Assembly: GCA_031259505.1 (NCBI GenBank)
Contig: JAIRLL010000396.1
Coordinates: 1 to 5,077 of the forward strand
DNA: 5,077 nt
Direction of reading: 5' to 3'
Origin: Tannerella sp.
Lineage (GTDB): Bacteria; Bacteroidota; Bacteroidia; Bacteroidales; Tannerellaceae
The translations under genes and the position numbers were made by a program. Below are positions 1 to 5,077 of this stretch, piece after piece. Within the stretch, counting starts at the first letter, position 1, and the number at the start of each line of letters is the position of its first letter. The notes below the pieces were generated by a model, which was given only the letters and a program-made list of their open reading frames with translations, was not told the DNA's origin and did no database searches.

Positions 1-39
1 ACTTCATATCTCATACTTCATACTTCATACTTCATCGTT
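1..39. repeat. Heptamer array, probable right arm of a truncated inverted repeat
   Basis: Four copies of ACTTCAT (1-7, 15-21, 22-28, 29-35) and one variant, ATCTCAT (8-14), are followed by CGTT. Read on the minus strand this is ATGAAGT in tandem, one base away from the ATGAACT heptamer that builds the inverted repeats after both protein genes. I infer that this is the right arm of a third such element whose left arm lies before the window. TCA triplets at 4, 11, 18, 25 and 32 place TGA stops in all three minus-strand frames. Confidence 0.7.
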
Positions 40-47
40 AAAAAAGG

Positions 48-55
48 TATATTTG
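48..55 (+). promoter_or_regulatory. Bacteroidota -7 promoter box for mqnC
   Basis: TATATTTG matches the Bacteroidota sigma-ABfr -7 consensus TAnnTTTG exactly and lies 38 bases before the mqnC start, so transcription would begin near base 60 with a leader of about 30 bases. There is no good TTTG -33 element: the expected place, near bases 24-28, lies inside the ACTTCAT heptamers. The call therefore rests on the -7 box and its position. Confidence 0.5.
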
Positions 56-62
56 CGTCCTC

Positions 63-88
63 AAAAAAAAGAAAAAAAAGAAAAAAAA
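63..88 (+). repeat. (A8G)2A8 leader tract before mqnC
   Basis: Three runs of exactly eight A (63-70, 72-79, 81-88) are separated by single G residues, giving a 9-base period that ends five bases before the ATG. There is no Shine-Dalgarno sequence. A-rich, unstructured leaders are the usual translation-initiation context in Bacteroidota, so this tract probably serves that role. Its homopolymer runs and 9-base period also make it prone to length change by slippage. Confidence 0.6.
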
Positions 89-93
89 CGAGA

Positions 94-1203
94 ATGAGAG
101 ATTTAGAGAAATTATCAGAAAAAGCTTTAAAACAGGAATATCTTAGTCGAGACGAACTTATCCTGATATATGAAAAAATGCCGTTGCCACATCTGATGTA
201 TATTGCCGACAGCATCAGGCGACAAAAGCATCAGGGCGATAAAGTCAGCTGGCAGATCGACAGAAATGTGAATATAACCAATGTATGTATTGCCGGATGC
301 AGTTTTTGCAATTTTTCGTGCCGTCTCAATGAAGCGGATAAATGTTATACTGTGTCCATTGACGATTATTCGGAAAAAATCGAAGAACTGTTTCGTACAG
401 GAGGAAATCAACTGTTATTGCAGGGAGGATTACATCCGAAATACGGTCTGTCGTTTTACAGTTCACTGTTTAGAGAATTGAAATCCGCGTATCCGGAATT
501 GAAACTGCATGCTTTAGGTCCTCCGGAAATTGCTCATATTGCACGGTTGGAGAAAAAAAGCTACCGATATGTTCTGGAAAAACTGATAGAATCGGGACTG
601 GACAGTCTGCCGGGAGCCGGCGCTGAAATATTAAGCGACCGTGTGAGGAAACAGTTATCGCCGTGTAAACCCGATGTCAGAGCATGGCTGGAGGTTATGC
701 GGGAGGCTCATGCGTTGAATCTGCCGACTTCGGCGACTATGATGTTCGGTCATATCGAAACTGTCGCCGAACGAATCGAACATCTCATTATGCTGAGAGA
801 TTTACACGATAAACGACCGGCAGGAACTTACGGATTTCTTGCTTTTATCTGCTGGCCCGTGCAGTCGCTCGGTACACGGATGGCTGAAGAGTATGTTATC
901 AAACCTGTTTCCTCATCCGAGTACGTCCGGATGATAGCCATAAGCCGGATTGCTTTGACTAATATCGACAATATTCAGGCTTCGTGGCTGACTGTCGGCA
1001 AGGATACGGCGCAGATATGTCTGCACGCAGGCGCTAACGATTTCGGATCTATTATGATTGAAGAAAATGTCGTATCATCGGCAGGCGCTGACAACCGATT
1101 CGACGCTACAGGTATACAGAACGCTATACGGGAGGCGGGATTCGAACCTTGGCTGCGTAACCAAAAATACGAACGTTTTTTAACTATGAACTATGAACGA
1201 TGA
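94..1203 (+). CDS. mqnC: Cyclic dehypoxanthinyl futalosine synthase MqnC (radical SAM)
   Basis: This 369-residue cytoplasmic radical SAM enzyme should convert dehypoxanthine futalosine to its cyclic form, the MqnC step of the futalosine route to menaquinone. The cluster motif CIAGCSFC supplies Cys65, Cys69 and Cys72 (CxxxCxxC) for the 4Fe-4S centre and follows the typical RNVNITN lead-in. Other family blocks are QGGLHP (about 110-115), LHALGPPEI, the LPGAGAEIL stretch near 172-180, and the C-terminal QASWLTVGKD (295-304) and HAGANDFGS (311-319). These fit MqnC better than the related MqnE or CofH. The length is normal. The ATG at 94 follows an A-rich leader and a TAnnTTTG box. No other mqn gene is visible, so it appears monocistronic here. 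The family-like sequence ends near RNQKYE (355-360); Thr364 to Arg369 and the TGA stop are encoded by the left arm of a heptamer inverted repeat, so the tail seems to be repeat-derived. MqnC is called from remembered family motifs, not a search. Confidence 0.9.
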   Translation: MRDLEKLSEKALKQEYLSRDELILIYEKMPLPHLMYIADSIRRQKHQGDKVSWQIDRNVNITNVCIAGCSFCNFSCRLNEADKCYTVSIDDYSEKIEELFRTGGNQLLLQGGLHPKYGLSFYSSLFRELKSAYPELKLHALGPPEIAHIARLEKKSYRYVLEKLIESGLDSLPGAGAEILSDRVRKQLSPCKPDVRAWLEVMREAHALNLPTSATMMFGHIETVAERIEHLIMLRDLHDKRPAGTYGFLAFICWPVQSLGTRMAEEYVIKPVSSSEYVRMIAISRIALTNIDNIQASWLTVGKDTAQICLHAGANDFGSIMIEENVVSSAGADNRFDATGIQNAIREAGFEPWLRNQKYERFLTMNYER

Positions 1204-1259
1204 ACTATGAACGGCTGGCGCAAGCCCTGTTCATCGTTCATAGTTCATAGTTTATAGTT
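1182..1259. repeat. Heptamer inverted repeat at the mqnC 3' end (possible terminator)
   Basis: Bases 1182-1205 and 1229-1252 are perfect 24-base reverse complements built from the heptamers AACTATG and AACGATG. The single GAT variant sits at matching places in both arms. The 23-base loop holds one more heptamer and a small GGCT/AGCC hairpin (1213-1216 with 1223-1226); the right arm continues with TATAGTT (1253-1259). The left arm encodes the last mqnC codons and its stop. In RNA it would form a long stem able to block transcription or protect a 3' end, but no strong U-tract follows, so a role as intrinsic terminator is uncertain. Confidence 0.85.
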
Positions 1260-1271
1260 TAAAAAGCCACA

Positions 1272-1303
1272 TTTGCCGAACAAAATTCAACTGTTACAGT
1301 TTA
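1272..1303 (+). promoter_or_regulatory. Weak candidate promoter for the hydrolase gene
   Basis: TTTG at 1272-1275 is followed after 19 bases by TACAGTTTA (1295-1303), an imperfect version of the TAnnTTTG -7 box with one extra base and no final G. Spacing and position fit a Bacteroidota promoter with a leader of about 25 bases. The leader before the ATG at 1333 is almost pure A/T with no Shine-Dalgarno sequence. The -7 match is poor, so this is only a candidate. Confidence 0.3.
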
Positions 1304-1332
1304 AAATATAAAAAAACATATAAAAATATATT

Positions 1333-4300
1333 ATGAAACGAATAATACGCTTTTGCCTGACTTTTACTCTAATTATAGCCTTGTCAGGATTTGTGGATAA
1401 AAAGGCTGACAAAAAACACGACATCTCGCACTACAATGTCGTGTGGGACAGTCCGAGTGATGATTCTTTCGGTTCGATGCCATTAGGTAACGGCGACATC
1501 GGTCTGAATGTGTGGAATGAAAAGAATGGCGATCTGCTTTTCTACATCAGTAAAGTGGATGCCTACGATTCCGAACATCGACTTCCCAAACTGGGACGTA
1601 TCCGTATTACATCCGACCCGGTCATTACAACCGACCGTTTTAAACAGACATTGAATCTGAACGATGCTTCGGTGTCGATAGAATCGGACGATGCTGTGTT
1701 CAAAATATGGGTCGACGCCAATCATCCTGTCATCAGAGTGGAAGGCAAGAGCAAAATACCGCGCTCGATAACTTTCTGTGTGGAACCTTTACGTCCCCTG
1801 TCGGACGCCGGCGAACCGTTGCCCGAAGAAGGAACGGCGGGTATAGTATTCAATCATCCGGACGACAGGCTGGCATGGTGTTACCGTAACCAGTCTTCGC
1901 AATGGGCGCATAATTTACGGATACAGAATACTCCCGAACTTGTGGCTCGAACTAAAGACCCGATTTTGTATCGAACCTCAGGATGTCTTCTTCAAGCAGA
2001 CGGTTTCGTAAAAACGTCGCCGACCGTCCTGAAATCCAAAGGATCGACTACGGTTTTCGATTGCTCAATCAAAGTTATTTCCACACAGCCCGAAAATCCG
2101 GAGGCATGGTTGTCGGAAGTGTCCGCTCCGTTTGTCTCCGACTGGAAATCGCATTGCGAGTACTGGAAATCTTTCTGGAATCGCAGTTATATCCACGTTT
2201 CTTCGTGCGGCAAGGGAATGTTTAATCTCGATCAATGCCGTTATACACAGTTCGCACAAGGTTCAAAGGCGTACGAAGGACATAAGGAAATCGAGGCAAA
2301 AAAGAATGCCCGGCAACTCAGCGAACGATATGCTCTTGAACGTTTTTGCGAAGCTGCTGCCGGACGCAGCTCTGTCCCCCCGCCATTCAACGGATCGATA
2401 TTCACGATGGACACTCCCGCCGGAGTACCCGGATTTTATACTCCGGTCGAGCATCCCGCCTCGCCCGACGAACGCGACTGGGCGCATTTGTCGTTCATGT
2501 GGCAGAATACGCGTCATCCGTATCTGTCGATGCCCGCACGGGGCGATTACGACGCTCTTCGTCCGGGAATGCAGTTTGTCCGCGACGGTCTGGAGATATG
2601 CAAAGATCGTTGTATGAAATATTTCGGACACGAAGGCGCTTTCATCATGGAAGCGAGCTGGTGGTATAACGTAGGCGTCTATTCTATGGACGACGTACCG
2701 CCACATTTGCGTTATCATCTGCTGGCTTCTCTCGAACTGCCTGCTATCATGTGCGAATACTATGAACATACGGGCGAACGGGATTTTCTTGAACAGGTAC
2801 TTTTGCCCTGTGCCGAAGAGTTTGTCAAATACTACAACGTCCATTTCCCAAAACGGGATGCAAACGGAAAAATGCTTATGGAAAACGTGGGATGCGCCGA
2901 GACGTATCAGGGTGTCACCAATCCCTGTACCGAAACAGGCGGTCTGAAATATCTGTTAACAAAGTTGCTCTCGTTCGACATCAGCGAGCAACAGCGTAAG
3001 GAATGGAGCGATTTGCTCGACGCCATGCCGGAAACGCCACTTCGCAAAATCTATGGACTGGATTTGCTGGCGGTAGGCGATGTGTATGATCCGGGACGCG
3101 TTATCTGCGAAAGTCCGGAATTATACACGGTATATCCTTTCCGTCAGGTCTGGCTCGGAAATCCTCGACTGTTGTCCACTGCCCGACAATCGTTTCATCT
3201 CCGTACAACAAGTCTCGACGGGACGGTAGACAGCGAAAGCGTAGAAACGGGTGGTTGGCAACTTACGGCTACACAGGCGGCATATCTGGGACTTGCACAG
3301 GAGGCTGCCCGGCTTGCGAGTATCAACTTCAACGACCAGTTTATTCACTGGTCTGATAATGTTGACCCCGACGCCCCGTTTCCTCAGCGTCCACGTCCGC
3401 GATTCCCCGTCTTCTGGGAACGTAAAATGGACTATACTCCCGATAACGACCATGGAGCTACTTCGATGAACGCCCTGCAAAGTATGCTGTTACAAAGCGA
3501 CGGTAAAAAAATATTCCTCTTGCCGGCGCTGCCCGAAAACTGGGACGTGTCGTTTAAACTGCAGGCAGCGTTCAATACTACGGTGGAATGCGAATACCGC
3601 GACGGAAAAATACAGTCGTTAAAAGTGACGCCGGAATCGCGACGCACCGACATCGTGGATATGAGTTCGCTGCAACAGCGTATACGTACACTTGTGGAGG
3701 TGGCTTTGACTGACCGTAATTATCTGTTCGGACTGCCTCCTATGCTGGACGCCATGCCTGTTGCGGGAAAAACGACGGCTTCGTGGATAAACAAATACGG
3801 ATATACTCTGGATGGATGTAAAGCCGGTCCATGGAAAAACAGTGTATTCAATGGAAATACTGTTTATGTACACACTCTCGACTGGCCGGAAGGTGGCGTG
3901 AAACTTCCCGCTATACCCCGCAAATTGCTTTCCTCGCAGTCTGTCACCGGAAATATTCAGGTAAAACAGGTCGAAACAGGATGGTTGTTGACCGGTACGC
4001 CCGACTCCATAAATACGATTGTGAAACTCGAATTTTACGAATCGGTGGAGGATATTGCATACGCCATGCCTTCCGAAGGTTCGTATACAGCAGGCAAAGA
4101 ACGCGAAATCCATTCAACCGACAACGATTATTTGAGGGTTACGGTGGACTTGAAGGAGACACGACTCATCTCCCGTTTTGAATTTACTGTCGCTAATCCC
4201 GGCTATCGACGCGGTGACGGAAGTCCGTTTGAATTGATGGTGCGAGAAACAAACGGACAATGGAAAACAGTGTATCACGGAAATGTATATGGCGCTATTT

Positions 4301-4386
4301 GTGCCAAGACAATCTCTCCTGTCTGTGCGGACGCCGTACAGCTTATAATAAAAAACCGAGATTTAAAACAATTCGACGTCTTCTGA
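1333..4386 (+). CDS. Exported DUF5703/GH95-like glycoside hydrolase with fucosidase-type C-terminal extension
   Basis: The 1017-residue product starts with a signal peptide (KRIIRFCLTFTLIIALSG, 2-19) without a lipobox Cys at the expected place, so it is probably periplasmic or secreted. Residues about 35-310 match the DUF5703 N-terminal sandwich (MPLGNGDIGLNVW, then LLFYISKVDAYDS). An (alpha/alpha)6 barrel of about 345-715 carries FNGSIFTMD (352-360), WQNTR (390-394), AETYQGVTNP (522-531), ESPELYTVYPFR (593-604), GGWQLTATQAAYLGLA (640-655) and DNDHG (704-708). A closing segment with LLPALPENWDVSFKL (729-743) normally ends such proteins near TPESRR. Here about 240 residues follow: GPWKNSV...GNTVYVHTLDWPEG (832-854) resembles the GH29 alpha-L-fucosidase C-terminal sandwich, and 917-1017 resembles a discoidin/CBM32-like tail ending QFDVF. 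Glu440, Glu523, Glu596 and Asp706 are candidate catalytic residues by analogy only. The substrate is unknown; a fucosylated or related glycan is an inference. The frame is intact, and no SusC/SusD genes or regulator are in view. The TGA stop is the first triplet of a heptamer repeat. Confidence 0.85.
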   Translation: MKRIIRFCLTFTLIIALSGFVDKKADKKHDISHYNVVWDSPSDDSFGSMPLGNGDIGLNVWNEKNGDLLFYISKVDAYDSEHRLPKLGRIRITSDPVITTDRFKQTLNLNDASVSIESDDAVFKIWVDANHPVIRVEGKSKIPRSITFCVEPLRPLSDAGEPLPEEGTAGIVFNHPDDRLAWCYRNQSSQWAHNLRIQNTPELVARTKDPILYRTSGCLLQADGFVKTSPTVLKSKGSTTVFDCSIKVISTQPENPEAWLSEVSAPFVSDWKSHCEYWKSFWNRSYIHVSSCGKGMFNLDQCRYTQFAQGSKAYEGHKEIEAKKNARQLSERYALERFCEAAAGRSSVPPPFNGSIFTMDTPAGVPGFYTPVEHPASPDERDWAHLSFMWQNTRHPYLSMPARGDYDALRPGMQFVRDGLEICKDRCMKYFGHEGAFIMEASWWYNVGVYSMDDVPPHLRYHLLASLELPAIMCEYYEHTGERDFLEQVLLPCAEEFVKYYNVHFPKRDANGKMLMENVGCAETYQGVTNPCTETGGLKYLLTKLLSFDISEQQRKEWSDLLDAMPETPLRKIYGLDLLAVGDVYDPGRVICESPELYTVYPFRQVWLGNPRLLSTARQSFHLRTTSLDGTVDSESVETGGWQLTATQAAYLGLAQEAARLASINFNDQFIHWSDNVDPDAPFPQRPRPRFPVFWERKMDYTPDNDHGATSMNALQSMLLQSDGKKIFLLPALPENWDVSFKLQAAFNTTVECEYRDGKIQSLKVTPESRRTDIVDMSSLQQRIRTLVEVALTDRNYLFGLPPMLDAMPVAGKTTASWINKYGYTLDGCKAGPWKNSVFNGNTVYVHTLDWPEGGVKLPAIPRKLLSSQSVTGNIQVKQVETGWLLTGTPDSINTIVKLEFYESVEDIAYAMPSEGSYTAGKEREIHSTDNDYLRVTVDLKETRLISRFEFTVANPGYRRGDGSPFELMVRETNGQWKTVYHGNVYGAICAKTISPVCADAVQLIIKNRDLKQFDVF

Positions 4387-4433
4387 ACTATGAACGATGA
4401 ACGGAGTCTGCCTCGTTCATCGTTTATCGTTTA
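4384..4433. repeat. Second heptamer inverted repeat, at the hydrolase stop codon
   Basis: The left arm (TGAACTA, TGAACGA, TGAACGG; 4384-4404) pairs with the right arm (CGTTCAT, CGTTTAT, CGTTTAT; 4414-4434). The stem is about 20 base pairs, with one mismatch and two G-U pairs, around a short GAG...CTC core. It starts exactly on the hydrolase TGA. It uses the same heptamer as the element after mqnC but has a different centre and shorter arms. It may act as a 3'-end or terminator hairpin; no U-tract follows. Confidence 0.8.
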
Positions 4434-4450
4434 TAACGGAAGAAGAATAA

Positions 4451-4637
4451 GCATTATTTTAACAACAAAGGCGCATTATTTTAACCACAAAGGCGCAGAA
4501 GGCGAATATGTAAACAAGGCGCATTATTTTAACCACAAAGGCGCGGAAGGCGAATATGTAAACATGTCGCCCAGAAAACCTTTGCTCCTTTTGCGCCTTT
4601 GTGGTGAAAAAAGGCGCAGAAGGCGAATATGTAAACA
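4451..4637. repeat. 48-bp tandem repeat block with partial direct and inverted copies
   Basis: Two tandem 48-bp units (4470-4517 and 4518-4565) differ at one internal base (CAGAA against CGGAA) and at the final base. A partial unit (4451-4474) with one change precedes them. A later partial direct copy (4611-4637, AAGGCGCAGAAGGCG then AATATGTAAACA) ends the block. Between them, GCGCCTTTGTGGT (4593-4605) is the reverse complement of ACCACAAAGGCGC at 4484-4496 and 4532-4544, so either unit can fold onto it. The block keeps a frame open because 48 is a multiple of 3, but I see no protein family in it. It is best read as an intergenic repeat array. Confidence 0.85.
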
Positions 4638-4765
4638 GGTGGAAATTTCTACAGAATTGCCGCAGTAAAGCTCGACAACGTACTACAGGGAAGTCCGAAA
4701 TCTAAAAACAGGATTTATATGTTGCTGTAAAATCGTATATTATCTAAAAATTTCATGGAAATTAG
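4638..4765. other. Unassigned intergenic stretch
   Basis: This stretch becomes AT-rich towards the tRNA promoter. I see no credible reading frame, RNA gene or repeat in it. Confidence 0.5.
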
Positions 4766-4793
4766 TTTGAACTGCAAAAATTATATACTTTTG
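4766..4793 (+). promoter_or_regulatory. Bacteroidota promoter for tRNA-Ser
   Basis: TACTTTTG at 4786-4793 matches the TAnnTTTG -7 box exactly. It lies 18 bases before the mature tRNA end, so transcription would start near 4800. A TTTG at 4766-4769 could be the -33 element, although its 16-base spacing is shorter than the usual 19-21. The -7 box is the stronger evidence. Confidence 0.65.
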
Positions 4794-4811
4794 CACACCC
4801 AAAGACCTTAA

Positions 4812-4898
4812 GGAAAGCTGCCGGAGTGGTCGAACGGGCCGCACTCGAAATGCGGTGTATGGGTAACCGTACCGGGGGTTCGAATCCCTCGCTTTCCG
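4812..4898 (+). tRNA. tRNA-Ser (anticodon CGA)
   Basis: A complete class II tRNA can be folded by hand. The acceptor stem is GGAAAGC (4812-4818) with GCTTTCC (4891-4897). The D stem is CCG (4821-4823) with CGG (4835-4837). The anticodon stem is CCGCA (4839-4843) with TGCGG (4851-4855), and the loop CTCGAAA carries anticodon CGA at 4846-4848, which reads UCG codons. The long variable arm (stem 4857-4862 with 4867-4872) is typical of serine tRNAs. The T arm is GGGGG-TTCGAAT-CCCTC (4874-4890). The discriminator is G4898, as usual for Ser. The next bases are CTA, so CCA is not encoded and must be added after transcription. Confidence 0.97.
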
Positions 4899-4935
4899 CT
4901 AAAGATCAGCCGTAAGGCAACACCTGAAAAGTTTT

Positions 4936-4970
4936 AAGCCTGTAAATGTTTTTACAGGCTTTTTCTTTTC
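4936..4970 (+). terminator. Intrinsic terminator after tRNA-Ser
   Basis: AAGCCTGTAAA (4936-4946) pairs perfectly with TTTACAGGCTT (4951-4961) across a TGTT loop, and TTTTCTTTTC (4961-4970) follows on the + strand. This is a textbook stem and U-tract. It lies 38 bases after the tRNA 3' end and probably ends a single-gene tRNA transcript. Confidence 0.9.
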
Positions 4971-4987
4971 TTCCTGTACCAAAGGTA

Positions 4988-5027
4988 GGGGCGGGTTTGA
5001 AAACCGCCCCAAAATGAAACCCGCCCC
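4988..5027. repeat. GC-rich palindromic element with two alternative pairings
   Basis: GGGGCGGGTTT (4988-4998) is the exact reverse complement of AAACCCGCCCC (5017-5027). A third segment, AAACCGCCCC (5001-5010), can also pair with the first arm if one G bulges out. Only one hairpin can form at a time. The element lies just after the tRNA terminator and is unlike its AT-rich surroundings, which suggests a dispersed intergenic palindrome. No function can be read from it. Confidence 0.7.
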
Positions 5028-5077
5028 AACCCAAAAAAGGGCAATGTTTATTTATTGAAAAAACAATAACAATGATT
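5028..5077. other. AT-rich tail at the window edge
   Basis: The tail holds a small inverted repeat, TTATTG (5052-5057) with CAATAA (5064-5069) around six A residues. An ATG at 5072-5074 in an A-rich context could begin a gene that runs out of the window, but only two codons are visible. Confidence 0.3.

Noticed and set aside
94..1203. MqnE or CofH instead of MqnC
   Set aside because: All share the CxxxCxxC radical SAM core, but the LPGAGAEIL, QASWLTVGKD and HAGANDFGS blocks together fit MqnC best as far as I remember the families.
1333..1400. Lipoprotein signal peptide on the hydrolase
   Set aside because: The only early Cys is at residue 8, inside the hydrophobic stretch; no L-x-x-C lipobox follows it.
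2263..2844. 193-codon minus-strand open frame within the hydrolase gene
   Set aside because: It is antisense to well-conserved hydrolase motifs and has no start context or family resemblance.
3619..4113. 164-codon minus-strand open frame within the hydrolase gene
   Set aside because: It is a shadow of the intact + strand coding frame with no recognisable domain.
4451..4637. CRISPR array
   Set aside because: The units are directly adjacent with no unique spacers, and an inverted copy is present; no cas gene is visible.
4390..4668. 92-codon open frame on the + strand after the hydrolase
   Set aside because: It begins inside the heptamer palindrome and consists mainly of the 48-bp repeats read in frame; it has no promoter-like box, no recognisable family and low-complexity content.
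5072..5077. Start of a further coding sequence
   Set aside because: Only ATG and one more codon lie in the window, so no coding claim can be supported.

Overview
The window looks like a chromosomal stretch of a Bacteroidota (probably Bacteroidales) genome. The basis is: exact TAnnTTTG -7 boxes before the first gene and before the tRNA; A-rich leaders with no Shine-Dalgarno sequence; a secreted DUF5703-type hydrolase of a kind I know mainly from Bacteroidota; and a tRNA without an encoded CCA end. The species cannot be told from this sequence. All recognised genes are on the + strand and look like separate transcription units.

Layout. Bases 1-39 hold a heptamer array that appears to be the right half of an inverted-repeat element starting outside the window. 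Bases 40-93 hold a promoter-like box and a striking (A8G)2A8 leader. Bases 94-1203 encode MqnC, the radical SAM cyclase of the futalosine route to menaquinone. A long heptamer-built inverted repeat (1182-1259) covers its last codons and stop. Bases 1333-4386 encode a 1017-residue exported glycoside hydrolase-like protein: a DUF5703/GH95-like N-terminal sandwich and (alpha/alpha)6 barrel, followed by a C-terminal extension that resembles the tail of GH29 alpha-L-fucosidases plus a discoidin-like segment. A second heptamer inverted repeat (4384-4433) starts exactly at its stop codon. Bases 4451-4637 are a non-coding block of 48-bp tandem repeats with shorter direct and inverted copies. Bases 4638-4765 show nothing recognisable. 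A promoter-like box at 4786-4793 precedes tRNA-Ser(CGA) (4812-4898), which is followed by a clear intrinsic terminator (4936-4970). A GC-rich palindrome with two alternative pairings (4988-5027) and an AT-rich tail close the window.

The two proteins have no evident shared pathway: one is a cytoplasmic quinone-synthesis enzyme, the other an exported glycan-active enzyme without a SusC/SusD pair in view. No defence system, CRISPR array, integrase or transposase is present. The most unusual features are the repeats. Heptamer palindromes mark both protein gene ends, and because 7 is not a multiple of 3 they put stop codons in all six frames while also forming long hairpins. The domain make-up of the hydrolase is the main protein-level point of interest.
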